A stretch of 64,000 bases of DNA from Pseudoips prasinana (GCA_951640165.1 OX621241.1:14079001-14143000); one strand, 5' to 3'; counted from the stretch's first letter, positions 44,108-55,626 are shown. The notes: generated by a model from the sequence alone, not told the origin. Translations and numbers: made by a program.

Positions 44108-44149
44108 GATATTCTGATGAAAACTATAAATAGTTTTCATCAGAATATC
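44108..44149. repeat. Perfect 19-bp hairpin
   Basis: GATATTCTGATGAAAACTA, loop TAAA, then TAGTTTTCATCAGAATATC. Confidence 0.85.
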
Positions 44150-44439
44150 TATAATATTTTGTCTCCTGTCGCAAACTTATAAAACATTCACATGAACCTT
44201 ACACATTTCCATACAAACTTTCATCCCCTCTATTCCCTATGTTATTTTACACCCTTGAAGGTAAAACTTTTACAAACTTTGAATATCATATTTATTTATA
44301 TCGAATCAACAGCCCTAAATATATGTTTCAAGCTTCTTACTCTAAAAATGACAATACTTCCATAGACATTTTCAACCCCTTGCAACCCTTTTATCGCATT
44401 AAAAAGCAGCCTATGTCCTTTCTCAGCCTTTAGATTATC

Positions 44440-44570
44440 TGTGTAACAAATTTCATTTATATCGGTTCAGTAGTTCTGACGTGAAAGCGCGACATACAGA
44501 CAGACAGACAGAGGGAGAGACAGAGTTACTTTCACATTTACAATATTAGTTAGGATTTAGGTACTAATAT
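44440..44570 (+). repeat. Family M 3' end
   Basis: AATTTCATTTATATCGGTTC, AGTAGTTCTGACGTGAAAGC, CAGACAGACAGAC repeats, then ATTTACAATATTAGTTAGGA correspond to the end of the 21073-21420 element. Confidence 0.6.
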
Positions 44571-44689
44571 TAGATTAATTACATGTCAGACAAGATTAAA
44601 CTATGTTAACATACAATGGTAAACAAAAGTTGTAGGTATGAATGTAAAAAAAGAATTTCTGTAGTACAAACACTTGAAAAATGACCTGC

Positions 44690-44880
44690 GGTGCTGTGGT
44701 TAGGGTACTCATCACGGTACCACCTCATCGTCCACGTATTTCAGGTTCGATCCCCGCAAAGAACAACCACATATGTGACTCATATCTAGTTGTTCTGATT
44801 CTGAATGTTCGTGAATTACTATCTGTTAGGTTCCCCAAATAGGTGCGGATATGTATTACGGGCTAGTCGTCTTTTAAAAA
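44690..44880 (+). repeat. tRNA-derived SINE, family G-like
   Basis: GCGGTGCTGTGGTTAGGGTA (A-box region) and TTTCAGGTTCGATCCCCGCA (B box) are followed by ATGTGACTCATATCTAGTTG and TTCTGATTCTGAATGTTCGT. Confidence 0.65.
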
Positions 44881-46153
44881 AACCCCTTTAAAAGGTAGTA
44901 GATAGCTCTAATTAATGGTTTTCAACATTATAAAGAAATTCAATAGAGTTCAAATATGGAGGCATATATATATATTTTAATTAAGTCAGCAAACAAATAT
45001 AGGTACGGCCTGATGGTAACCAGTACTTGCCGTTGCCCGATAAAGTGATAATAAATTCGCGTAAACTAGGTACTTTCCACATTACAATTCAGCAGTGACT
45101 TTGTGAAAATTGATGAATGAAGAGTATGTACTATGTGGCATGAATGCATGATAGTGTTGAGTGTACACACGATACGAAAACGGCCTTGTACAGAGGATAC
45201 ACGCAATATTACATGTATGTACATACTTGAATGCCATTGTAATGTACCATGCGATCGTACCATCACTGTATGTAACAATGAGCAGACATTTAGAACCTGT
45301 TGTTGACTTTGTAACCTCAAAATTTGTTACCCTTGTTCACAATTCCTAGCAAATGGGAGTAAATATAGTTTAAAGCAGGTGTACTATACGAAATCGAATA
45401 TCAATTGATCGACAACTATAAATCGAATCTCCAAATACTAGAGAGTTCTTAATAACTAAAGGTTAATAAATCGAATGTATCCTTTAACGATTAACGATTG
45501 ATTTTGATGGCCGTTGTATGGTCGTAGTTCTAACCTAGCCTTCTTTTCTAGTAGCCAATGTTCGAATTATAAACCATTGGATATTATGAACGTTGGAGTT
45601 TAAATATTGGATGTATAGTGTTGGATCAACTGCTAGTCGATTATTTGGCATTCGATTTGGCATAGTAAATCGGTCTTAAGCCTATCTGTACACGATGTAA
45701 ATGTCATCGCAAAATACTCCTTTTTACTGGGTCTTCAAAGAATTCGGCTTGTAAATATTGAATTGAGTGTAGTTAAGCAAATGTTGTTTCGGTGATTATT
45801 CCTCCGCGGCGTGTAATTTTTTTATGAATTCAGATATATGCACTCATGAGTATGGTCACTACCACTGTATCACATTTGAAGATCTATTCAACCGTTCAGG
45901 TGGAGTAGAATCAGGAATGAAATACATGGATCGACTAAGACAGCCTTGTTTACACTCAGCTTAAAAAATCCTTTTCATGGTCACTACAAAATATAATGAC
46001 TGAAATGTTTATTGTAACCTGAGATGTTTACGATTCATTGCTAAGACCGGTTCAAGCGCTTTCAATGGATAATCAATAATTATCCAATCCAAGAAAATTA
46101 CCTTTATAAACTAAGATAAAGGTATACGAATGCTTATTAAATCATAGTTTATA
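44881..46153. other. No gene recognised
   Basis: AT-rich. Diverged family L words may occur at about 44985-45060 (a GCCTGATGGTAACCAGTA stretch). The frames at 45066-45349 are unsupported. Confidence 0.35.
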
Positions 46154-46197
46154 AATCAAGATATTCGATATCTAAGTAGATATCGAATATCTTGATT
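46154..46197. repeat. Perfect 20-bp hairpin
   Basis: AATCAAGATATTCGATATCT, loop AAGT, then AGATATCGAATATCTTGATT. Confidence 0.85.
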
Positions 46198-46944
46198 GAT
46201 TCTATTTTTATAGTAGACTGACGAAGTTGAAATAGTCATGTGGTTATAGTGTTGGCCTGTGCAATCATTCATGTGCGTATTAAAAATTAATTATCTCGTA
46301 CTTAAAACAGTGAAGAAAAGCATCGTGACGAAACCTGCATGACTGAGAATTTTTCAAGAATGTTCTTGATGGCGATGGTGTAATCTGCTAACCCACACTA
46401 GGCAAGCATGGTAGACTCTAGCTTTCGCTCTCTAATTGTGAGACAAGATCCTTAATTATATGGTATTGTTTTCTCTTCTTTAAGCGACATAACACAATGT
46501 AAAAAAATGGTTGTATTGCGGGGGACTTTATCAACATCCAAGACTTTATCCCGGAAACAAAGAAAAACCCAGGCTCAGATTAACTATTTGTAAACCACAT
46601 GAATACTAGTTGTGAATACGGAAATTAAACCCAGAAACACACCACACGTGCACGCAAAGAACCCCGTAATTTTAAACTCCTCACTCTTGTTCTCTAGACT
46701 GTACTCTCGAGCGTATCTTCCAAGTTTATACAGGCTCTGGCACCCTTATATAAACCGAAGGCTAAAGTTAAACTGCAGTCGAACTATCGATCAAGCAATC
46801 TCATTGGATGGTTTTCGACTAAACCAAGAATCAACTGCAGTTTAATTTTAGACTTCGTTTTTAAATAAGAGTGTAGGAGGTTGATTTTTTTTAAATATCC
46901 TTGCTTAGCGCGCACCTTCGTCCGTCACTTAAGAAATATTTGTA
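46198..46944. repeat. No gene; decayed SINE G relic
   Basis: At about 46555-46665 (-) blocks ACCCAGGCTCAGATTAACTA and ACCACACGTGCACGC resemble reversed family G. The 77-codon frame at 46612-46845 is not supported. Confidence 0.35.
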
Positions 46945-47071
46945 CAGACGCCAGCACATCCAGCCACCCCAATCTGTCAAATTTCTTTTATAGATTTTTA
47001 ACTTTATCACATGGTGCACTTTCAATTGGGCAAATTTGACAGATTGGGGTAGCTTGATGTGCTGGCGTCTG
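46945..47071. mobile_element. Palindromic MITE F, copy 4 (inverted)
   Basis: Flanked by TA on both sides. Termini CAGACGCCAGCACATCCAGC and GCTTGATGTGCTGGCGTCTG. The internal CACTTTCAATTGGGCAAATT shows it lies in the opposite orientation to copies 1-3; a few bases are missing. Confidence 0.82.
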
Positions 47072-47654
47072 TAAAAATCTTCATGGTTCTAGACCCATCA
47101 GCTTCAGCTGTACGTTGATCGATCAGTCAGTCAGTCATGAAAGCATTATCGAATAAAATTGGTAGCCAAACAACGGAGAAATCGTAACATACGTGTACCT
47201 ACAAAAGTAAACATATAGTTTAATTAATAATCTCCTTTATTTGTAGTTGTTTAATAATTACCGTTACTTTAATCAAAATCATTTCAATCAATTTTACAAA
47301 TCCTAATACTTGAATTAACCCATTTTATGGAATATATATTATTATTTTTTATAAAAAGAATTAAGCAGCTCAAATCACAGATAAAATAGTTAAACAATGA
47401 TTAAGCCATATTCTTGCTTGTTTATAGCAGAAGGTTCCAAGGTTATTTGTATTTTGTCAATGAAATTACTAACAAAGAAACAGTTTATTTCGATAAACTA
47501 TTCATGTTTGAAAGCCGTCTTCCAAATTAGGTCACCCCTTCAATTCATGAGAAAATAGTCTATAATATGCGGATAGACAGACAGTATTATAGTAACAACA
47601 ATAAGGATTTTATTTCTTGCGATCGGAATCCTAAAAAAATGTGAGATCAAAGCA
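47072..47654. other. No feature recognised
   Basis: AT-rich; a GTCAGTCAGTCA-type short repeat at about 47125. Confidence 0.35.
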
Positions 47655-48025
47655 ATTTTTGTCCCTTCGGTTACCTACTTTAGTCACCTATAGTGGATTT
47701 TTTTAGAGAATGAGTACAATTACCGTAACGATATAGCGATATACCTAATAGCGCCTTTAAATAAGCTACCACTAGTCGAACGTGTACATCAGGGCCGTAG
47801 AGTGACCACAATAGGCACCGTTTTACCACATGTGTGCGAAATTCTAACTAAATTAGTATAAAAGCAAATATTACCCCTCAGTTACTTTACTTGAGTCACC
47901 CATTCAAAGTGGATTTCTATTCTGGTGAATGAGTACAATAACCGTAACGATATGGCGATAGGCCTAAAGGCGTATGTAAATAAGTTAGCTCTATTACTAC
48001 ATCAAGGCCGCTACGTAAAACTTTC
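47655..48025. repeat. Diverged tandem duplication (about 210-bp period)
   Basis: The two halves (47675-47830 and 47880-48025) share GTCACC...GTGGATTT, AATGAGTACAATTACCGTAA/AATGAGTACAATAACCGTAA and CGATATAGCGATA/CGATATGGCGATA. They also share a CATCAGGGCCG/CATCAAGGCCG block. No ORF. Confidence 0.7.
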
Positions 48026-48470
48026 GTACTACGTATTACAATATGGGTCATAAAGTTAGAATATATAGAGGCGTAGTATGAAGAATGGGAAGACTATTTT
48101 TAGGCAGAAAGTTTTGTTAAGTTACTCCACTGGATAATGGATAATTCGGATAATGTACCGCAATGGCACTAATATAGTGAATGTTACCTTGTCTGTACGC
48201 TGTTTTGCTCCTACATGAGACACCTAGGTAGCCCTAAACGCTAGCAAGATTTAAGTAAAGTAGAGCAAAGCGTTCATGACCCTTCTGAGCAGCTCACCTG
48301 GGTAAGCATTTAACAGAATACATCCAGGTATTATTATGTTTTATGGTCCTGGTTATGTGTTAAGTATCACAGGGGGTTTGGTTCGGCAATGCGTCAGCTC
48401 CTTGACCTTTGATGTATAATAGTTTAGTAGTACACTCTTCAATGTGCTGGACATCGAACACTTTTTTAGA
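48026..48470. other. No feature recognised
   Basis: A third, weaker copy of the tandem unit may begin near 48115. No ORF supported. Confidence 0.35.
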
Positions 48471-48540
48471 GCTTGCAACATTAAAAAAGACAATATGTGG
48501 TGGCCACCGACCACATATTGTCTTTTTTAATGTTGCAAGC
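48471..48540. repeat. Perfect 31-bp hairpin
   Basis: Arms 48471-48501 and 48510-48540 are exact complements (GCTTGCAACATTAAAAAAGA continuing to CAATATGTGGT) around an 8-nt loop GGCCACCG. Confidence 0.88.
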
Positions 48541-48699
48541 CCTCTGCGCGCCACGCGGCCGGCTGGAAAGCTTCGAAAAACGTGGTAGGCAAAGTTTCGT
48601 AGCCAAATTGTATTTATTTTTGGTTTGGCTTTGGTTTAATTCTGGTTGCATCCCGGAAACTATTTGTTTCACACATATATAGTTTGTAAGGTCCTACAC
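48541..48699. other. No feature recognised
   Basis: Short GC-rich start (CGCGCCACGCGGCCGGC) then AT-rich; the overlapping small frames on both strands are not supported. Confidence 0.35.
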
Positions 48700-48830
48700 T
48701 AAAGCAGGCCGGCTCCTATTGCAGATTTGACGTCTTTGTGTGTGCTTCAAAGGTTAAGCTTAAGCTACGATAATCGCTCACCATCAGGTGGTTGTTTTTT
48801 GAGTTGGTAGTATGTATATAAAAAAACCCA
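48700..48830 (+). repeat. Diverged family L repeat
   Basis: AAGCAGGCCGGCTCCTATTG and TCGCTCACCATCAGGTGGTT with an A-rich end match the 3' part of family L. Confidence 0.5.
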
Positions 48831-49970
48831 CTATAATCTTCTCGCGAGTCTAGTCAGTTGGTAAGTAGAGTGATCTCCCTTAAAAGGGTCCGCATACGTA
48901 TTGTATCGTCAACAGCGCACTTTATTCCTATCCCTACATCCATAGGTACGACCGAAGGATGATTCCGCGTTAAATTCAAAGACTAAAACTATTAGATATG
49001 TCTTTATAGATTGGCTTTACTAGTGTTTCATGAGGACAGACAAACTAAATCTTTCGAAGAATACCTGCCTGATAATTTAAAAAGCTGAGCTGATCTTTGT
49101 CATTAAGTTAAAAGATCAACAGAAAAAAACTATAGAAAACTATTTCGGAATGCAGTTTTCTTGACCCAAAAGATAGACTAAAACGTTTTACTTCTCAGCG
49201 AAAATAGGCCACACATTGTTGAAGAATAAATTTCAGGAGACCTCGACGTTCACCTACTTTGCTAATATGTTTAATAACTTTTTAAAACCGATCAAACGTC
49301 ACTATTGGCCTTTATTACAATTATCGGCATATATTTTTAATGTCAATATATAATATTTTTTGGGTTTTTACTACACCCGATTGTAAGCGGAGAGGATTCT
49401 AGGGTGGACCACGCGTGATAAGTCTGTTTAGAACTAACACACACTCTCTTAATAAATAATACTGTGAAAAACTGACCTTATAGATCATTAACTAAACTTA
49501 TAAATTGTAAGTTATTGAACAAATTTTCTCAATCGTATGAAAAATGAATTATCAAAATCGGTTTACAAAAAGCGTCGAAATCGCGTAACAAATATCCAGA
49601 AAAAAGACATTCAGTCGATTTGATAACCTCGTCCTTTTTGACGTCGGTTAATACAACTTGAAATTGTTTTTTCTAAACCCTATCTTTATTTTAAAACAAA
49701 AGGCTTACCTAAATATTATCAAAACACGTATTAAAAGTTAAAAACAGCTTCAATATCTCTGAACAAGACCATCACAATTTAATTTAATGAGGCAATATAG
49801 TACTAAGCAGATACATAGTTTATGAGTTAGAGATGAGATGCGCACGCGCAGCTGAGTCTAATGGCGCGCACGCGTGTCAAATGACACCGACAAATTTCAT
49901 TGTGAAGGATCGTGCTTGGAATTGATGCTCTATCAAATGCACAATATTATAGGGTTGACATATTTTCTAA
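48831..49970. other. Presumed intron; no feature recognised
   Basis: AT-rich; no ORF or matched repeat. Confidence 0.35.
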
Positions 49971-50234
49971 TAATATAATATCTTGGGACACACATCCTTA
50001 TGCACTCACAACCATCTGATCTCAAATTAAGCAGAGCTACGAGTACTATGGAAATCAGATAACTGTTTGACTACATAATATAACTTGTAAATACATACGT
50101 ATATATAGATAATTACACCCAGACACAGGACAAGCAGACATGTAAATGCACACAAATATCTGTCCAGGGGTGGGAATCGAACCCACGACGAGTGGCGTGC
50201 AAGGCAAGCATCTACCAACCACGCCGTCCCGTCA
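49971..50234 (-). repeat. tRNA-derived SINE, family B
   Basis: AATAATATCTTGGGACAC tail, ATCTGATCTCAAATTAAGCA, ATGTAAATGCACACAAATAT, inverted B box GGTGGGAATCGAACCCACGA, and head end CTACCAACCACGCCG. Confidence 0.8.
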
Positions 50235-50239
50235 TTATA

Positions 50240-50477
50240 TTAATAATAATAATTATAATATCTGGGGACAATGTCACACAGATCATCCTAGCCCCAAACT
50301 AAGCAAAGCTTGTACTATGGGTACCAGGCGACGAAATACATACTTATATAGATAGATACATACTTATATATATATAGAAAACATCCATGACTGAGAAACA
50401 AATATTCGTGCTCATCACACAAATATTTGCACTTACCGGGATTCGAACCCAGGACCACCAGCTTTGTAGGCAGGAGG
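50240..50477 (-). repeat. tRNA-derived SINE, family A, head-truncated
   Basis: TATCTGGGGACAATGTCACA, AATATTCGTGCTCATCACAC and GGGATTCGAACCCAGGACCA (inverted B box); the A-box part after 50477 is lost. It directly abuts a family B copy. Confidence 0.78.
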
Positions 50478-50725
50478 CTTAACTATAACAATATTACAAA
50501 ATTTTTGATTATTTAAATGACAAAAGTGCTTGGGATTGAGTTGTTCTGAGTCAACACACATAATAAAAAATCTTAAGTATATTTTATTTAAAAATAGGAT
50601 TCCTACTGTGTTTTATGGCAGTGTTTCTCAGTAGCTGCCACGTCATGTACTGCACGCTACGGTAAAAAAATGAAGATTCAACATAAATGTAAATTTTTAC
50701 GGAATAAATGAATTTTGAATTTAAA
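50478..50725 (+). repeat. LINE 3' UTR fragment, family J
   Basis: GGATTCCTACTGTGTTTTAT, GGCAGTGTTTCTCAGTAGCT and GCCACGTCATGTACTGCACG through GAATAAATGAATTTTGAATT match 52580-52700. The body is clear from about 50590. Confidence 0.6.
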
Positions 50726-51139
50726 CCTAATATGTAAAAGAGAATTTGAGAACCCTAATGATAAGACCGCATATTGTACCTATTTTTATTGGAATTCCGC
50801 TTTCATGTATCTTAAATACATTTGGTTTGCAATCAAGAGTACTTACCTTATCTTGGCTGTGCATCTGTGGTGGCTTAATTGGTGCCGATTTCAATATTGC
50901 TTTTTGAGCCGCAACCTATTTTAAACGTATGTTAAATTACAATCCTTTGATGCATTTAATAGTTACAGCTCTTTTTTAATACGTTATTATTACCTTCACT
51001 ATACAACATAAATAGTAGATAAAACTCAAGGAGTTTCATTATCCAGTGAAACTGATGAACGTTATAGTAGACATAATTGGCGTTTTGTTAACGTTAGGTA
51101 ATGACTTAAGTAGTAACTTAACAATCATTAACTAAGGTT
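50726..51139. other. No feature recognised
   Basis: AT-rich; the 69-codon frame at 50715-50924 is aromatic-rich and unsupported. Confidence 0.35.
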
Positions 51140-51404
51140 GACGGGCCGGTTGGTCTGGTTGGTAAGTGCGTGCCTTTCACGACGCAGGTCATGGATTCGA
51201 TTCCCACCCATCACAGATATTTTTGTGCATGCACATGTCTGTTTGCCCCGATTCTGAGTGTAATTATCTATATAAGTTTGTATTTACAAAAGCAAAGTAG
51301 TGTATGTACATATACATCAATTATCTGTGTTCCATAGTACAAGCACTGCTTAGTTTGGGGTCAGATAGCCGTGTGTGAATAATGTCCCAAGATATTATTA
51401 TTAT
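51140..51404 (+). repeat. tRNA-derived SINE, family B, full copy
   Basis: GACGGGCCGGTTGGTCTGGT (A box), GTCATGGATTCGATTCCCAC (B box), body as in 34656, and tail GTCCCAAGATATTATTATTA leading straight into element E. Confidence 0.8.
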
Positions 51405-51957
51405 TGGAACGAAGTTCCTTATCGCGCGTTGTGAAAGGCGGCTAGACGGAAGAAAATTCTTACGAAAAGTTGTCTCGACACTTTTTGCAGCTGTGCGGCG
51501 TGCGCATGTTTCTCTGTCTGTTTCTCTCTCTCTCTTAGCCAGATATTTTCATTTCTATTTCGCATTGAACAGTGTGGTGTCGCGACGATTATTTTTGTTG
51601 AGTGTATACAGGTTTTTTGTACATAAAAAAAACTTGTGTGTACTTATATACACGCGTTAGAAGTTATACTTCTTAATGTACAACTTGAATATAGTTATCA
51701 ATTTTCATACCACCTAGAACTAACGTCATGCTGTTATTTTTACGATGCGCGCGCCTCGTAAAAATTCACTCTCATACATTTTCATACCACCTAGAACTAA
51801 CTTCATGCTGTTAAATTTTTTGGTGTCGGTGTGCGCGCGCATCGTAAAAATTCACTCTCATCATTTTTATCCATCGCGCCAAAAGAAGTATAACTTCAAT
51901 AAATAATAAGAAATAACTTCGTTCCATCCGGGTGTCCCTTGACACCTCTCAAGTTTT
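51405..51957 (+). repeat. Interspersed element E, copy 3, with nested insertion
   Basis: Outer parts (51405-51627 and 51899-51957) equal element E as at 22634-22956, with a short CT tract (51522-51537). They are separated by about 271 bp foreign to the other copies. Confidence 0.8.
51628..51898. mobile_element. Nested element with 15-bp terminal inverted repeats and an internal tandem duplication
   Basis: GAAGTTATACTTCTT (51660-51674) and AAGAAGTATAACTTC (51883-51897) are exact inverted repeats. Inside, two units of about 80-85 bp share TTTTCATACCACCTAGAACT, a CATGCTGTTA block and CGTAAAAATTCACTCTCAT. They differ in the middle, where only one has GGTGTCGGTGTGCGCGCGCA. It is absent from the other two element E copies, so it is an insertion. 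Non-autonomous, class unknown. Confidence 0.7.
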
Positions 51958-52329
51958 TTCTTTATTATTATTATTCACTAACTAAAGTTAAGTAAATATG
52001 TTGTAAATTCTTTGATGCAACAGTTGCTTGCAACAAATAATTCGCAACACATTTCACCCATGCATTGCTCACACTTGCAGCGTAGCTCAACCCTATCCTT
52101 GCACTTAACACTTAAATCGTAAAAACAAGTATGCCGAATAATCACATGGGCCTTGCTACTTACCAAGGTATACACAACAGGACTACATATACCAATATAC
52201 ACACCTTTTTGAGAACATTTAGATCTCCTATTCCATTAAAAGTAATAGTGGTTCAACACAGCCAATTTCAACTGGAACTAACCTATTATACAGCACGAGA
52301 GTACGTGTTTCAAACACAGGTGCACAATA
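51958..52329. other. No feature recognised
   Basis: Starts with a TTATTATTATT tract; the frames on either strand have no signature. Confidence 0.35.
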
Positions 52330-52700
52330 TTCCGTTGCTGCACTTAATACGATGAGGCGGCCTTACGACATGACGGCGTTACATGCTCTTCGGCATAGCG
52401 TGTAACACCAGCAATGTATAAGAATCTGTAACAAACCTCCCCCTGATATCAGACAAATGCCTACGAAGAAATTTAAAAGAACTATAAAAGCCAAATTGTG
52501 TAGCAGGACTTATTACAAGATTCTGATTGGAATTGTGCCACAAATTAATTATATGATAAGTAAAATAAATGTTTATAAAAAGGATTCCTACTGAGTTTTC
52601 TGGCAGTGTTTCTGAGTAGCAGCCACGTCATGCACTGCACGGCAGAGTATAAAAAATGACGAATCCACACAAATGTTATATTTGAAAAGAATTAATAAAT
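52330..52700 (+). pseudogene. LINE ORF end and 3' UTR relic, family J
   Basis: CCCTGATATCAGACAAATGC then AAGAAATTTAAAAGAACTAT encodes the same terminal motif as 2449-2530, with stops. A 3' UTR follows (GGATTCCTACTGAGTTTTCT, GCAGCCACGTCATGCACTGC, AATAAATTTTGAATTAG) shared with 50590-50725. Dead 3' fragment. Confidence 0.55.
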
Positions 52701-53519
52701 TTTGAATTAGAAAACAACATCCATGCTCCCAATTACAAAAAAACTATTTAAACAGTAACATCAGAAGCCTCACTTGCTTCATTACTTGGCTATTATGAAA
52801 AAAATTAACTATAAGACTTTTTAAATCGGACCTTGACCGAAATGGAAACCAGGTTTTCATAATGTACGTTACCACTAGACCAAAGCATACATATACAGTG
52901 ACAAGGTATTCGAATACAGTCACATAATAACGTCACATATAATATTTTTATATATGTATGTAGAATAACAATTGTAACACAAAGGAAATTCATTGCATTG
53001 TTTATTTAAAGTCAACGGTGCGCGAAATTACTCTGAGCTTAGTTTGTCGTATAAACGTTCGCTCAATAGAAATCATATATCGCATTGGAATTGAAGCAGC
53101 TATAAAAAGTATAAAGCCCTTCAGACCAGTTAATTTAAAAGGCTTTCCAGGATTGGAAATCTATTGAAATCCAGTTGGGTACTTATTCTGTGCCTATGAG
53201 CACATGATTCGAATGATTATTCGGTTTAATATACAGACATTGAATATCGAAGAGTTTTATAGAGCTTTTGAAATACTATACCAGTCGAGCTAGCGACAGG
53301 ACTCCAGTTTCTGTACAGCTTTTATAGATTCTTGTGTTTTCTGTTAGTTCATTGGTCAAATGCTATAGAAAGAAATTAATCGTCTTAACCATACTAGCTC
53401 CACTGAGACGAACCAAGTAACCAAGGGTACGTGCAGTTCCATCCGTAAATTCTTCCCTCCTCTCTGATGAGCCCTGGCGATTTTACTCACACCCAGGACG
53501 ACATCATTAACTTTATTTT
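52701..53519. other. No feature recognised
   Basis: AT-rich; no supported ORF. Confidence 0.35.
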
Positions 53520-53885
53520 GGACGACTAATACACTGCCATCTGACACCTAACCAGGCAGAGCCTTTACCATGGCAACTAGACCACTGATACTTATATATT
53601 CTCAAAAATGTGAAATCATAAATTTAATGGTCCGGCGGATCTCGAACCGACACCCTCTACACACTTATATATCAAATTTACGATTATCTTGCTAACAACC
53701 TTTCAGAGCAAAGCACCTATATGCTCCGAAAGGTTCTGAATCCAACATACATATTATAGATTTACACTAAAAGACACAATAAATAATCGTGCTCATCACA
53801 CAAAGTTTTATACAGAGTGGGGATCAAACTCACGACCTCTGGTTTAGCAGTCAGGGTCATTAACCATTATACCAATAAGTCAGAC
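53520..53885 (-). repeat. tRNA-derived SINE, family C, expanded or double copy
   Basis: The 3' end CACTGCCATCTGACACCTAA at 53531 and the head region GGATCAAACTCACGACCTCT (53821-53840) then GTCATTAACCATTATACC are family C. A second partial B box GGATCTCGAACCGACACCCT near 53637 suggests two overlapping copies or a chimera. Confidence 0.55.
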
Positions 53886-53949
53886 AAAAGTAGTAATACT
53901 ATTACCTGAGGTGGCGATTAAGGCACGACCCTTTAAATTATAGATACAG

Positions 53950-54190
53950 CTCTATTGTGGAGATCTTTGGGAAGGCCTTTGTCCAGTCGTGGACGTAATT
54001 CGGCTGCCATGATAAGGCTGTAAACAAAGTAACCCGCTCCATAAAGTATCTTTGGTACTGGCTGGTTCATAGTACTCAGTAGGAAGCTGGTGCCCGTCCT
54101 TTGGTAGATATTCTCTCGGTTGGATGCCCCCCACGGGATGTGATGGGGTGATGATATTCTAATATTCGCTGCCGCCACCACACAGCAAAC
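53950..54190. repeat. Head-to-head LINE relics RTE-1 (+) and RTE-2 (-)
   Basis: 53953-54010 reads TTGTGGAGATCTTTGGGAAG and CCTTTGTCCAGTCGTGGACG (RTE-1, +). 54060-54160 reads TTTGGTAGATATTCTCTCGG and CCCCCCACGGGATGTGATGG (RTE-2, -). The minus-strand frames here are shadows. Confidence 0.6.
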
Positions 54191-54422
54191 CACCATACGT
54201 CGTCTTAAATCTCTCAATACGTAACGTTTCTCCTTAATAGTCACGAGCTACCTGCGGCCTAATGGTGCTAACTCCAGCCAAATTGCATGCTAAGTCCGCC
54301 ACACAGCGGACACGTAACGGCAAGGGAACGACATGGAATTGCAACATTTTGCTACAATGGTTACTTACATTGTTTGCTTTGTATGGATAAGATTAGGTGA
54401 AGTTATAGCAATCTGGGGTTCT

Positions 54423-54537
54423 AAAAATGACTTAATCAATCGTTAAATCGGCTTCCATGAGGACTTGTGACGTCATAAATGGTCCGGAATCGATTGTCAA
54501 CGTTGAAGCCGATTTAACGATTGATTAAGTCATTTTT
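54423..54537. mobile_element. Perfect 33-bp inverted repeat around a 49-nt loop
   Basis: Arms 54423-54455 and 54505-54537 are exact complements (AAAAATGACTTAATCAATCG continuing to TTAAATCGGCTTC). Small foldback or MITE-like unit, no ORF. Confidence 0.8.
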
Positions 54538-55365
54538 AATCTTTATTTATTTGAACGCCATTTAAGAAATCGATGTTCGGCGACTTAGCCGGTAGAACCC
54601 CTACCCATGTAATCGATCCACTGAAAGAAAACAATTTTGAGGAACATGAATTAATGTTTTTGCTCACGTAAAACGCTGATCGATACGTTTGTATGAAAAT
54701 TTGAACCACTTTTTCATATATATTGCTTTAGTTTTAGTTTCATGGGCAGATTAACATTTTGAACGCCATAGTAGACAAACGAAAATATGCCCAGCATGGC
54801 GTCCTGGACATATTTAGCTATCAGAAAAAAGACTAAGATATGAGTGTAAATTTACTCATTTCCAAGGTTCAGCTTTGCGCTTTAAAAGCTTGGTATTACG
54901 GCATAAAATCTATAATAAATCCTAAAACTTCTCTTTTTTTTAAAGTAATCTTTCCCTGCCAATCGCGGATCAGGGAAAAGGTAGTAAAAAAGCACAGTGG
55001 GAGAGAGAATATGTAGCTTTATAAATACTTACTCTACATATTAATAATACACTAATAGGGCCAAAGTGTTATCTACTATTGCATGGGATTAATTAAAATC
55101 AAATCTTCCTACATATTTAGCAGTAAATTCATTCATAAATAGAAATAGGTAGATGACATATTATGATAAATTATGTAGGTCACTCGGGATTCGCCTACTC
55201 AGGATGTCGGTGGGCGTCGCCTTAGACGCGTGCAGATGTTTATGTAGATCTAAATTACCCCGCTGATAATTGAACCTATGATACACTATATTAGCGCTGC
55301 CGGGTAAATAATTAAAAAAAGAACAGTCCTAACTTAGTTTATATGTATTGTATTCTTATATAAGA
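54538..55365. other. No feature recognised
   Basis: AT-rich; no supported ORF. Confidence 0.35.
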
Positions 55366-55626
55366 AATAATAATAATATCCTGGGACATTATTAACACAC
55401 GGCCATCTGATCCCAAACTAAGCAGAGCTTGACCTATGGAAATCAGATAACTGATATATTACGTATATACTACTTTTCTTTTGTAAATACATACTTATAT
55501 AGATAATTACACCCAGACTCAGGACAAACAGACATGTTCATGCACACAAAAAAAATAAGGGTGGGAATGGAACCCACGATCTGCGGAATGAAAGGCAAGC
55601 ATTTACCAATCACGCTAACCGGCCAG
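55366..55626 (-). repeat. tRNA-derived SINE, family B
   Basis: AATAATATCCTGGGACATTA, CATCTGATCCCAAACTAAGC, GACATGTTCATGCACACAAA, inverted B box GGGTGGGAATGGAACCCACG, and head ACCAATCACGCTAACCGGCC. Confidence 0.8.

Noticed and set aside
28525..47071. CRISPR-like array from the four MITE F copies
   Set aside because: Copies are kilobases apart, palindromic, in both orientations, and the genome is eukaryotic.
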